This document shows, one piece after another, positions 1 to 9,500 of a stretch of DNA of 64,000 nucleotides. Under the pieces are notes generated by a model that saw nothing but the letters and a program-made list of their open reading frames with translations, was not told the origin of the DNA and searched no databases. Position numbers and translations under genes: made by a program. Position 1 is the first letter of the stretch. The number at the start of each line of letters is the position of its first letter. Origin of the DNA: Ananas comosus (lineage: Eukaryota > Streptophyta > Magnoliopsida > Poales > Bromeliaceae); NCBI RefSeq assembly GCF_001540865.1, contig NC_033621.1, positions 8,748,892 through 8,812,891 of the forward strand. Reading direction: 5' to 3'.

Positions 1-580
1 CGGTGGAGTTGTGGTTGGCTGCGATGGAAGCCTTGTTCGAGGATATCTACACCCTCGAGAAGGATAAAGTTCACATTGCGGCTCACTGTTTCGATGGGTC
101 GGCTCGATTGTGGTGGACTCAGGCGAAGAAGAATCACTCGTTGGATTCCGCTTCCGTTACTTGGGAGGCGTTTCGGGAGATGTTGTTGATGGAGTACTTT
201 CCCGAGAGTGACAAGCGCAAGATCAAGGAGGATTTCCGCAAGTTAAGGCAAGGTAGCCGAACGGTGCGGGAGTACGAAAGGGAGTTCACGCACATGATCA
301 ATTGCGTGCCGGGCTTGGTCCACGGTGATAGGGACCGAGCGGAGGTTTTTGAGCACGGGTTGCGACCCGAAATATTCAAGGTCATTCATGGATTCCGCTT
401 GAAGACCTACGAGGAGGTACTTGACCGCGCGCTTTGGGTGGAGCGCGGCAATGCTATTGCGCGAGAGGAGCTCGAGGCATTTGAGAAGGACAAGGAAAAA
501 GATAAATCCAAGAAGCGGACAGCTAGTGGATCTGCGGGGCAATCGAGTTCAAAGCGACCATCGCGACCTCATCGATCACA
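1..580 (+). pseudogene. Ty3/gypsy gag fragment, truncated at both ends
   Basis: The frame is open from the window edge, with no true start in view, and reads as a retrotransposon gag (capsid) domain. Recognisable pieces include ELWLAAMEALFEDI, ARLWWTQAKK, MEYFPESDKRKIKEDFRKL and VREYEREFTHMI. It aligns by eye along its whole length with the intact gag at about 12200-12760, for example the WW pair, the YFP motif and the DRDRAE block. It stops abruptly at about 580 after a Lys/Ser-rich stretch, where minisatellite DNA begins. The zinc knuckle and everything downstream are missing. The element it came from must lie mostly upstream of this window, and no LTR belonging to it is visible. Confidence 0.85.
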
Positions 581-1137
581 AAATTCGATTTTAAATTTTT
601 AAACCCTAAGAAAATATCTGTTATCCTAATAACCCTATTCGAAATTCGATTTCGAACTTCGAACCAACTCCCAAAATATCTCTCAACCAACATTCATTCG
701 AATTTTGAATACCTATCCATCCCACAACCCATTCAAAATTCAATTTTGAATTTCGAATCCCCAACCAACATCCATTCGAATTTTGAATACCTAACCACCC
801 AACAACCGATTCAAAATTCGATTTTGAATTTTGAATCCCTAACTGACTCCCCAAAATATCCTTCAACCATCCAACAACTGATTCAAAATTCGATTTCAAA
901 TTTAGAATCCCTAACCAATTTCCAAAAATCCTCCAACCATCCAACAACCCATTCAAAATTCGATTTTGAATTTCGAATTCCCAACCAATTCCAACAATCC
1001 AACAACCGATTCAAAATTCGATTTCGAATTTCGAATCTCCAACCAATTTCCAAAAATCCTCCAACCATCCAACAACCTATTCAAAATTTAAATTCGAATT
1101 TAGAATCCCTCAAAATATCTCTCACCACCCCTCCCAT
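580..1137 (+). repeat. Class I minisatellite, ATTCGATTTTGAATTTCGAAT-like units
   Basis: Degenerate repeats of roughly 80-90 bp are built from short self-complementary pieces such as TTCAAAATTCGATTTTGAA, separated by CCATCCAACAAC-like spacers. The reverse-complement copy is at about 6110-6540. The block sits just upstream of a TATA box, so in that orientation it would be upstream promoter DNA. Any short open frames here come from the repeats. Confidence 0.8.
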
Positions 1138-1145
1138 TATAAATA
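1138..1145 (+). promoter_or_regulatory. TATA box (TATAAATA) of the mosaic unit
   Basis: TATAAATA lies directly downstream of the class I repeats and upstream of a purine-rich leader, a possible intron and an open frame. The inverted copy preserves the same box at 6098-6105 on the minus strand. Conservation in both arms supports it only weakly, because the arms are near-identical overall. Confidence 0.4.
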
Positions 1146-1254
1146 CGAGAACCGAAATCAAACATGGGAGAATTTTTTTACGGAGACGATACGATAGACA
1201 AAGAACAAAAAAAATAGATAGATTGCTACACTCGTTCCGACATACAAAAAATTA

Positions 1255-1393
1255 AAAAAAAGGAGATATCGCTGAGCCGCGGAAAGGAGGAGGATCGCCA
1301 AGCCGCGGAAAAGAGGAGAAATCGCCGAGCCGCGAAAAGGAGGAGAGATCGCCGAGCCGCGGAAAGGTGAAGGAATCGTCGAGCTGATTCATC
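1255..1393 (+). repeat. Class II minisatellite, ~26-bp GA/GC-rich units
   Basis: About five units of the form GATCGCCGAGCCGCGGAAAGG repeat here. The inverted copy is at 5857-5985. If the TATA box at 1138 is used, these repeats would be 5' untranslated leader. Confidence 0.8.
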
Positions 1394-1415
1394 CAATCCG
1401 TCATTTGATCAACAG

Positions 1416-1505
1416 GTAAAGAAAAAAAAGAAAAAAAATGAAGAAGAAGAAAAAAAAATCTCTTTTCTCCCTCATTTTTTTTCTTTTTTGGTCTTGCGAT
1501 TGTAG
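1416..1505 (+). other. Possible 90-bp intron in the leader
   Basis: CAACAG|GTAAAG is a good plant donor site. About 90 bp later a T-rich tract ends in TTGCGATTGTAG, a good acceptor. The first ATG (1523) follows 18 bp downstream. The inverted copy keeps both sites (5730-5825, minus strand). This is inferred from the signals alone, with no transcript evidence. Confidence 0.35.
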
Positions 1506-1522
1506 CTATCCATACCATCTAG

Positions 1523-2033
1523 ATGGCTTCGATGGGAGAGTGGAGGGGAATCTTTGATTCCCCGTTTCTTCAGACCTCTCAATACCCCCTTCGAAGTTGT
1601 TGATGATGAAATGGGTGATCTACATTGCCGCGACCACCCCAACATCGCCGGTTTGATACTTTCGAAAGAAGAGGGGAAGGGAATCTTTGATTCCCTATTT
1701 CTTCGGACCCTTCAATATTTCTTCGAAAATGTCAAATCAAATCCGACGGCCGAACAGATCCGTGCCACCGTCAACAACTTCGCGGACGACAACTACAACA
1801 TCGCTGGTTTGATACTTTCGAAAGAAGAAGGGAGAGGAATCTTTGATTCCCCGTTTCTTCAGACCCTTCAATATTTCTTTGAAAATGTCAAATCAAATCC
1901 GACGGCCGAACAGATCTTTGCCACCGTCAACAACTTCGCCGACGACATCTACAGCATCGCCGGGAAAGTATCGCCAGAAGAGGGGATGGGAATCAAAGAT
2001 TCCCCGTTTCTTCGGACCCCAAATCAAAATTAA
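1523..2033 (+). CDS. Unrecognised open frame with ~50-residue tandem repeats
   Basis: The frame 1554-2033 is open and contains one partial and two fuller copies of a repeat. Each copy includes GIFDSPFLQTLQYFFENVK, then SNPTAEQI.ATVNNFADD.Y.IAG, then LILSKEEG. The only upstream ATG pair (1523 and 1532, MASMGEWRGIFDSPF...) is in another frame and reaches a stop at about 1601, so an intact start for the repeat frame is not evident. A damaged copy lies inverted at 5235-5712. The repeat pattern, with Phe/Tyr-rich helices and NPTAEQI, resembles no domain I can name. It may be a decayed captured gene or non-coding repeat DNA that happens to be open. No catalytic motif, signal peptide or membrane segment is seen. 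Confidence 0.3.
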
Positions 2034-2038
2034 AACGG

Positions 2039-2083
2039 AAATTTCTTCGGACCCCAAATCAGAACTAAACGGGGATTTCTTCG
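2039..2083 (+). repeat. 45-bp direct repeat, left copy
   Basis: These 45 bases are identical to 6850-6894 and flank the inverted insert 2084-6849. The sequence is a class III minisatellite variant containing CAGAACTAAACGGGG. See the findings for possible explanations. Confidence 0.8.
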
Positions 2084-2309
2084 TGTCTGCCACTACGAAT
2101 GACGCACCTCGCACGGTCAATGGGTTTTAGCCGTGGGGTAGTATTCATGATTCAAATTGGTATTTATATGTATATGGGTATCAGGTATCGCGGGTCCATG
2201 GCTTCCAATAGATGCAAGCACCTACTATTAATTACCCCCGTAGCATTGGGGCACCTTCGATTAAGAGACCTTTATAGATGGGATGAGATGAATCGTGTCT
2301 TGGTTCATT
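2084..2309 (+). other. Unique block at the unit end
   Basis: About 225 bp of non-repetitive sequence sit between TGTCTGCC and the first hairpin. The copy at 9500-9718 is its reverse complement with few differences. No gene is seen. Confidence 0.6.
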
Positions 2310-3005
2310 GAATCCTAAGTATATGTATTAGGATTCAGTTGGATTTGAGATTGACTAGGTCCTAAGTATATGTGTTAAGACATAGTCGATATTAAACTTT
2401 ATGTATTAGAGTCTAATTGGCCCCAAATATATGTATTGAGGTAGGTCGAACTTGATATTACCCGAAGGTGGAGAGTGGTTAATTCCTGAGTGTATGTGTC
2501 AGGATTAACCGAGTTTGATATATTTTTCACTCTAGTTATATGTGCTAGAGTAAGGATCTGACTAAGCCCTAAGGTATTGCATTAGGGTTCGTCGGATTTG
2601 ATTTGTATGAGCTCTAAGTATATGTATTAGAGCTCAATCGGGTATGGGTTTCACTCTATGTAAGTGTGCTAGAGCAAAAAGGCTGACTAAACCCTAAGTG
2701 TATGTATTAGGGCTTGTCGAGCTTGGTTTGACTTCCACTCTAGGTATATGTGCTAGAGTAAAAGATTGACTAGACCCCAAAGGTATGTATTAGGGTTAGT
2801 CGGATGAACTCTAAGTATATGTGTTAGAGTTCGAATGAATTTGATATCATTTGACTGAATTCTAAGTATATAATTTAGAACTCTGTCGATTTGGAGAAGT
2901 TTTGCCTTAATATATGTGCTAAGGGGGGTGGGGTTGACTTAACCCTAAGTATATGTATTAGGGGTAGTCGATATTTGATTTTTACTCCAGGTATATATGC
3001 TAGAG
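2310..3005 (+). repeat. Array of ~17 short hairpins with varying stems and a conserved loop
   Basis: Spaced roughly every 35-60 bp are short inverted repeats around a near-constant core, CTAAGTATATGTATTAG. Examples are GAATCCTAA/TTAGGATTC at 2310-2336 and TGAGCTCTAA/TTAGAGCTCA at 2608-2636. Others are ACTCTAG/CTAGAGT and GAACTCTAA/TTAGAGTTC. The outer stem bases differ from unit to unit but usually stay paired, while the loop GTATATGTA is nearly fixed. The inverted copy at about 8732-9500 shows the same pattern. Confidence 0.75.
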
Positions 3006-3019
3006 TAAAGAGGTTTATG

Positions 3020-3700
3020 ATGAACTTGGTATGGTTTGGTTTATGGGGTTTGGTTTATGATTCATGAGATTTGGTTCATGAATTTGGGTATGGTTCATGG
3101 GATTTGGATATGGTTCATGAGGTTTGGTATATGGTTCATGGTTCATGAACTTAATTCATTTGGTTCACAAACTTAGTTTATTGTTCATGAGATTTGGGTA
3201 TTGGATTTGATTCATGAACTTGAATATGGTTCATGGATGAGGTTTATGAACTTGGTTTATGGTTCATGGTTTATGATTCATGAACTTGGTTTATGGTTCA
3301 TGAGGTTTATGGACTTGGTTTATGGATTTATGGTTCATGAGGTTTATGGCTCATGATATTTAGTTCATGAACTAGGGTATGATTTATGGGATTGGGTTCA
3401 TAAACTTGGTGTATGGTTCATGGTGTTTGGTTTATGATTTATAAGGTTGAGTATGTGGATCGGGTTCATGAGCGTGGATATGGTTTATGAGGTTTGGTTC
3501 ATGGATATGGTCCATGAGATTTGGATATGGTTTATGAATTTGGTGTATATGAGATTTGGTTCATGAACTTGGGCATGATTCATGAGATATGGTGTATGGT
3601 CCATGAAATTTGGTTCATGAGACTTGGTTCATGAACATGGGATTAGGATTTGGGATTTGGTTCACGAACTTAGGTATGGTTTAGGTTCATGAGCCTATGT
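3020..3700 (+). repeat. Degenerate GGTTCATGA / GGTTTATG array
   Basis: A long stretch of short degenerate units such as TGGTTCATGAATTTGG and GGTTTATGAGG contains scattered TTCATGAA palindromes. The reverse-complement array is at about 7830-8720. No coding potential is apparent. Confidence 0.8.
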
Positions 3701-4145
3701 TGGAAGTTGGATTTGGGTTTTGGGTTTAGATTTGGATTGTGGACTTGGTTTGGGTTAGGTTTGGGTTTTGGTTTTGGGTTCGGGTTTCGGTTTGGATTTT
3801 TGTTTTATTTATAGACTTGGTTTGGGTTGGGTTTGGATTTTATTTGTGGAATGGATTTGGGTTCTTTATGTGGACTTGGTTTGGGTTAGGTTTGAATGTG
3901 GACTTGATTTGGGTTTGGGTTTGGATTTAATTTGGGTTTTGGGTTTGGGTTTATTTGGGTTTTGGGTTTGAGTTTATTTGTAGACTGTATTTGGTTTTGG
4001 GTTTGGATTTGATTTGGTTTGGATTTGGGTTCGGATTTTATTTGGGTTTTGGTTTGGTTTGGGTTTATTTGTGGACTGTATTTGGTTTGGGTTTGGATTT
4101 GATTTGGGTTTTGGTTTGGTTTGGGTTCTTATGTGAACTTGGTTT
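3700..4145 (+). repeat. TTTGGG-type G/T-rich array
   Basis: The block is built from TTTGGGTTTGG, GATTTGGG and TTTTGGGTTT pieces, with G-runs of mostly two or three on the plus strand. It is telomere-like in composition but is not the plant telomere repeat TTTAGGG. The inverted copy, rich in ACCCAAA, is at about 7280-7830. Open frames here are low-complexity artefacts. Confidence 0.8.
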
Positions 4146-4194
4146 GGTTTTCAGTTCTATTTCGAGTTCGAGGCAATCCTCTTTTGATTTTGCA

Positions 4195-4534
4195 ACTTGA
4201 TTCGGATCCGAAAAAATCCCTTTTTGATTTTGGTTTGATTTGGAGTCCGAAGAAATCCCCTTTTGATCTAGATTTGGATTTGGGGTCCGAAGAAATCCCC
4301 GTTTTGATTTTTCAATTTGATTTGGGCTCCGAAGAAATCCCCGTTTGATTTCGATTTGGATTTGATTTTCCAATTTGGTTTGGGGTCCGAAGAAATCCCC
4401 GTTTGATTCTCCAATTGGATTTGATTTGGGGTCCGAAGAAATCCCCGTTTGATTCTCTAATTTGGATTTGATTTTTCAATTTGATTTGGGGTCCGAAGAA
4501 ATTCCCGTTTGATTCTCCAATTGGATTTGATTTG
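4195..4534 (+). repeat. Class III minisatellite, GGGGTCCGAAGAAATCCCC units
   Basis: Units of ~35-60 bp share GGGGTCCGAAGAAATCCCCG, whose ends GGGG...CCCC can pair, joined by TTTGATT-like linkers. The array continues after the solo LTR at 5038-5235 and exists inverted at 2034-2083 and 6850-7280. The 274-codon open frame at 6807-7631 is made mostly of these units and the adjoining TTTGGG-type repeats. Confidence 0.85.
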
Positions 4535-5037
4535 TGTAACACACTGGACCTTTGCAAATTGCGAGGTTCGAGTGATTGGCCGTGTTCTGAGTCTTTCCAG
4601 ACTTTCTGGTGGGTCGTTGACAGTGTTCCGACCTATGGCTCGCATCCCGAGAATCGTAGTATTTTATGTAGCGCTAAGCTCACTAAAGAGTTAGACTTAG
4701 CCTACCCTCGGATTGCATTCTACACGAGGTGTAACCGGTGACAGGTCGATGGTTGTACCGGTACACATTTTGTACCGGTACACCCTTGATGGTCGTACCG
4801 GTACACTTGTGGCAAATTACGAACCTGAGCCTCGGGTTTGCATTTTCGTAGGATGTGTACCGGTACACTTTCCCGTGTACCGGTACACTTTGGCACNAAG
4901 CTAGTTATTTCGTTTCTTCTATTTGTTCTACTGCTTGCCTTTACTTCCGCTTTTATTGTAGACGCCTTATATGTGTAGACATATGGCGGGTCTGGGCACG
5001 CTACCGGGAGGGCCTCCGCCGGTCCCGGGGCGTGACA
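4535..5037 (+). mobile_element. Solo LTR, TGTAACRCACTGGACC family, TSD ATTTG
   Basis: The LTR starts TGTAACACACTGGACC and ends GGGGCGTGACA. It is flanked by ATTTG at 4530-4534 and 5038-5042, a perfect 5-bp TSD. Internal TGTACCGGTACAC palindromes recur between about 4756 and 4892. At 503 bp it is much shorter than its relative at 38825-40434 (1610 bp), so it has an internal deletion. One N lies at 4897. It splits the class III array and is therefore younger than that array. Confidence 0.9.
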
Positions 5038-5235
5038 ATTTGGGGTCCGAAGAAATCCCCATTTGATCTTGATTTGGGGTCCGAAGAAATCCTCATTTTA
5101 ATTTTGATTTGGGGTCCGAAGAAATCCCCATTTGGTTCTGATTTGGGGTCCGAAGAAATTTCCGTTTTGATTCCAATTTGGGGTCCGAAGAAACCCCCAT
5201 TTTAATTTTGATTTGGGGTCCGAAGAAACAGGGAA
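5038..5235 (+). repeat. Class III minisatellite, continuation after the solo LTR
   Basis: GGGGTCCGAAGAAATCCCC units resume directly after the duplicated ATTTG. They run into the reversed open frame at about 5235. Confidence 0.85.
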
Positions 5236-5712
5236 TCAAGATTCCCCTCCCCTCTTCTGGCGATACTTCCCCGGCGATGCTGTAGATGTCGTCGGCGAAG
5301 TTGTTGACAGTGGCACGGATCTGTTCGGCCGTCGGATTTGATTTGATATTTTCGAAGAAATATTGAAGGGTCCGAAGAAACGGGGAATCAAAGATTCCCC
5401 TCCCTTCTTCTTTCGAAAGTATCAAACGGGCGATGCTGTAGATGTCGTCGGCGAAGTTGTTGACGGTGGCACGGATCTGTTCGGCCATTGGATTTTGATT
5501 TGACATTTTCGAAGAAATATTGAAGGGTCCGAAGAAACGGGGAATCAAAGATTCTCCTCCCCTCTTCTTTCGAAAGTATCAAACCGACGATGTTGGAGTG
5601 GTCGCGGCAATGTAGATCACCCATTCCATCATCAACAACTTCGAATAGGGTATTGAGAGGTCCGAAGAAACGGGGAATCAAAGATTTCCCTCCACTCTCC
5701 CATCGAAGCCAT
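5235..5712 (-). pseudogene. Inverted, frame-broken copy of the tandem-repeat open frame
   Basis: This is the reverse complement of 1523-2033. The minus-strand ATG is at 5710-5712. The same repeat motifs are readable (GIFDSPFLRTLQYFFEN, NPTAEQIRATVNNFADDIY), but they fall in two frames because of an indel near 5490. The two arms agree closely, so both derive from one sequence. No function is assigned. Confidence 0.5.
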
Positions 5713-5729
5713 CTAGATGGTATAGATAG

Positions 5730-6540
5730 CTACGATCGCAGGACCAAAAAAGAAAAAAAAAAAGAACGGGGAAGAAAAGAGATTTTTCTTCTTCTTCTTC
5801 ATTTTTCTTTTTCTTTTTTTTTTACCTGTTGATCAAATGACGGATTGGATGAATCAGCTCGACGATTCCTCCACCTTTCTGCGGCTCGGCGATCTCTCCT
5901 CCTTTTCGCGGCTCGGCGATTTCTCCTCCTTTCCGCGGCTCGGCGATCCTCCTCCTTTCCACGGCTCGGTGATATCTCCTTTTTTTTGAAGTTTTTGTAT
6001 GTCGGAACGAGTGTAGCAATCTATCTATTTTTTTTTTGTTTTTGTCTATCGTATCGTATTCGTAAAAAAATTCTCCCATGTTTGATTTCGGTTCTCGTAT
6101 TTATAATGGGAGGGGTGGTGAGAGATATTTTGAGGGATTCTAAATTCGAATTTAAATTTTGAATAGGTTGTTGGATGGTTGGAGGATTTTTGGGAATTGG
6201 TTGGAGATTCGAAATTCGAAATCGAATTTTGAATCGGTTGTTGGATGGTTGAAGGATATTTTGGAGAGTCGGTTAGGGATTCAAAATTCAAAATCGAATT
6301 TTGAATCGGTTGTTAGGTAGTTAGGTATTCAAAATTCGAATGGATGTTGGTTGGGGATTCGAAATTCAAAATTGAATTTTGAATGGGTTGTGGGATGGAT
6401 AGGTATTCAAAATTCAAATGAATGTTGGTTGAGAGATATTTTGGGAGTTGGTTCGAAGTTCGAAATCGAATTTCGAATAGGGTTATTAGGATAACAGATA
6501 TTTTCTTGGGGTTTAAAAATTTAAAATCGAATTTGAATAT
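5730..6540 (-). repeat. Inverted copies of the intron, class II repeats, TATA box and class I repeats
   Basis: Reading the minus strand from 6540 down gives class I repeats (6540-6110), TATAAATA (6105-6098), class II repeats (5985-5857), then the possible intron (5825-5730). The order and spacing match 580-1505 on the plus strand. Confidence 0.75.
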
Positions 6541-6849
6541 GATATTCGAAATTGAATTTTCAAACGTGGGTGAAAATGTGGGCCGTGATCCCATGAATTG
6601 AGCTAAAATTGGGTCCACTTTGATAAAACTTGTTGGCACAATTATTCATTGGACTGAGATGAGGCCCGAATTATTGTATAGGCCTAAAATTTTAAAGGGC
6701 TTTCATGAGGCCTATTAATTCACATTTATGAATGGGCCTATTGTATATTTAAACTATAATTATTGGCCCAAAAAAATTAATGGTATGAGTCCGAATTTAA
6801 TCAATTTTGATTAGGACTACTTACCTCAAATTTTCTTTTTACTTCAAAC
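6541..6849. other. Unique spacer present only once
   Basis: About 310 bp of AT-rich DNA contain GGGCC/GGCCC pieces, including GGGCCTATTG and ATTGGCCC, which face each other. The other copy lacks this segment: at 580 it runs straight into gag. No gene is seen. Confidence 0.5.
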
Positions 6850-6894
6850 AAATTTCTTCGGACCCCAAATCAGAACTAAACGGGGATTTCTTCG
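6850..6894 (+). repeat. 45-bp direct repeat, right copy
   Basis: Identical to 2039-2083. Class III repeats follow without a break, as expected if 2039-2083 and 6895 onward were once continuous. Confidence 0.8.
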
Positions 6895-7280
6895 GACCCC
6901 AAATCAAAATCAAAACGGAAATTTCTTTGGACTCCAAATCAAATCCAATTGGAGAATCAAACGGGATTTCTTCGGACCCCAAATTAAAATCAAAACAAGG
7001 ATTTCTTCGGACCCCAAATCAAATCCAATTGGAGAATCAAACGGGGATTTCTTCGGACCCCAAATCAAATTGGAAAATCAAAACGGGGATTTCTTCGGAC
7101 TCCAAATCTAAATCAAATTGGAAAATCAAAAGGGGATTTCTTCGGACCCCAAATCCAAGTCAAATTGAAAAATCAAAAGGGAATTTCTTCGGATCCCAAA
7201 TCAAACCAAATCAAGATCAAAAGGGGATTTCTTCGGACCCCAAATCAAACCAAAATTGCAAAACCAAAAAAGGATTGCCT
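6895..7280 (-). repeat. Class III minisatellite, inverted
   Basis: Units read GGACCCCAAATC...GGGGATTTCTTC on the plus strand, the reverse complement of 4195-4534. The apparent protein is rich in SDPKS and FLRTPNQ repeats and is a translation of the minisatellite. Confidence 0.85.
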
Positions 7281-8720
7281 CGAACCCGAAATAGAATTGA
7301 AAAGAAAACCAAACCAAATTCGAATCAAGTCCACATACAAACCAAATCCGAATCAAGTCCATATCCAAACCAAATCCGAACCAAGTCCACAAATAAAGCC
7401 CAAAACCAAAACCCAAATAAAACCCAAACCCAAAACCCAAATAAAACCCAAACCCAAAGTCCAAATAAAAAACCCAAAACCAAATACAGTCCACAAATAA
7501 ACCCAAACCCAAAACCCAAAACCCAAATCAAATCCAAACCCAAAACCAAATATAGTCCACAAATAAATCCAAATCCAAAACCCAAATCAAATCCAAACCC
7601 AAACCCAAATCAAGTCTACATCCAAACCTAACCCAAACCAAGTCCACAAAAAGAACCGAAACTCATTCTACAAATAAAATCCAAACCCAACCCAAACCAA
7701 GTCTATAAATAAAACCAAAATCCAAACCAAAACCCGAACCCAAAACCAAAACCCAAACCCAACCCAAACCAAGTCTATAAATAAAACCAAAATCCAAACC
7801 GAAACCCAACCCAAACTAAGTCTCATGAACCAAAACTAATAAACTAAGTTCATTGACCACGAACCATATCCATGAACCTTACCCAAGTTCGTGAACCAAA
7901 CACCACGGATCATAACCCAAGTTCATGAATCAGGGCCCATGAACCAAAATAAACCAAGTTCATGAACCATGAACCAAGTCCATGAACCATATCCAAGTTC
8001 ATGAACCAAATCCCATATACCCAACTTTATAAGCCATAAACCAAGTTCATAAATCATGAATCCAGTCCATAAACCAAGATTCATGAGCGAAGTTCAAAAA
8101 CCTCACCCATGAACCATATCGAAGTTCATGAACCATATCCAATATACCCAACTTTATAAACTATAAACCAAGTTCATGAATCATGAATCAAGTCCATAAA
8201 CCAAGATTCATGAGCCAAGTTCATAAACCTCACCTATGAACCATATCTATGTTCATGAATCATATCCAATATACCCAACTTCATAAACCATAAACAAAGT
8301 TCATGAATCATGAATCAAGCCCATAAATCAAGATTCATACACCAAACCTTATGAACCATACACCATGAATCATAAACCATACACCATAATCCATAAACCA
8401 AGATCATATACCCAACCTCATGACCCATACACCAAGTTCATGAATCATAAACCAAGTTCATGAACCATACCTTATGAACCCATGAACCATACATCAAGTT
8501 CATAAATCTCATCCATGAACCATATCCAAGTTCATGAACCAAATCCCATACACCAAACCTCATGAACCATATACCAAATCCTATGAGCCATGCACCAAAC
8601 TATATCCAAATCTCATGAACCACATGAACTATATCTTAACCTCATATACCCAAATCTCATGAACCAATACCCAAATCTCATGAACCAATACCCAAATCTC
8701 ATGCCCAAAGTTCATCATGA
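7281..8720 (-). repeat. Inverted TTTGGG-type and GGTTCATGA-type arrays
   Basis: Positions 7281-7830 are rich in ACCCAAA and AACCAAACC. Positions 7830-8720 are rich in TTCATGAACC and CATAAACC. These are reverse complements of 3700-4145 and 3020-3700, in mirrored order. Confidence 0.8.
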
Positions 8721-9500
8721 ACTTTTTCTTTACTCTAGTATATATAACTAGAGTAAAAATCGAATATCGACTACCCCTGATACATATACTTAGGGCTAAG
8801 TCAATTGCCTTAGCATATATAACTAAGGCAAATCATCTCCAAATCGACAGAATTCTAAATCATATATTTAGAATTCAGTCAAATGATATCAAGTTCATTC
8901 AAACTCTAACACATATACTTAGAGTTCATCCGACTAACCCTAATACATACCTTTAGGGTCTAGTCAACCTTTTACTCTAGCACATATACCTAGAGTGGAA
9001 GTCAAATCAAGCTCGACTAGTCCTAACCCATATACTTAGAGTCTAGTCAGCCTTTTGCTCTAGCACATCTACCTAGAGTGAAATCCATACCCGATTGAGC
9101 TCTAATACATATACTTAGAGCTCATGCAAATCAAATTCGACGAAGCCTAACATAATACCTCAGGGCTTAGTCAGATCTTCACTCTAGCACATATAACTAG
9201 AGTGAAAAATATATTAAACTCGGTTAATCCTGATACATACACTCAGGAATTAGCCATTCTCTACTTTTGGGTAATATCAAATTCGACCCACCTCAAAACA
9301 TATACTTGGGGTCGGGTCACATCTCCACCTTGGAATATACAACCAAGGTGAATCTAATCAGACTCTAAGACATATACTTAGAGCCAATAGACTCTAATAC
9401 ATAGAGTTTAATATCGACTAGGTCTTAACACATATACTTAGGACCTAATCAATCTCAAATCCAACTGAATCCTAATACATATACTTAGGATTCAATAAAC
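8721..9500 (-). repeat. Inverted hairpin array
   Basis: The array begins with ACTCTAG/CTAGAGT around TATATAA at 8732-8754 and continues with units such as CTAATACATATACTTAG. Its hairpins correspond to those at 2310-3005 in reverse order. Confidence 0.75.

Larger units (their letters stand above)
2084..6849 (+). mobile_element. Inserted opposite-orientation copy of the mosaic unit
   Basis: The segment begins TGTCTGCCACTACG and ends ...CTTCAAAC(A), so it can be read with TG...CA termini. Without the solo LTR at 4535-5037 it is about 4.26 kb. It holds, in order, a unique 220-bp block, the hairpin array, the GGTTCATGA-type array, the TTTGGG-type array, class III repeats, the reversed open frame, classes II and I reversed, and a 310-bp unique end. 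In the surrounding copy the same modules appear reversed. The termini and promoter-like internal layout would suit a giant solo LTR, but the 45-bp flanking repeat is not the 5-bp TSD expected from an integrase. Unit boundaries are inferred. Confidence 0.5.

Noticed and set aside
1554..1601. Using the ATG at 1523 as the start of the repeat protein
   Set aside because: That frame stops at about 1601 in this arm and at the matching place in the inverted arm, so it does not lead into the repeats.
2310..3005. CRISPR-like spacing of repeats
   Set aside because: The DNA is plant nuclear. The repeats are imperfect palindromes with variable stems, the spacers are short and uneven, and there are no cas genes.
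3700..4145. Telomeric or interstitial telomere array
   Set aside because: The words are TTTGGG and TTTTGGG, not the plant telomere TTTAGGG, and the array is degenerate.
6807..7631. 274-codon open frame
   Set aside because: It is a translation of class III and TTTGGG-type minisatellites (SDPKS, FLRTPNQ, KPK repeats). Its reverse-complement arm gives similar nonsense frames.
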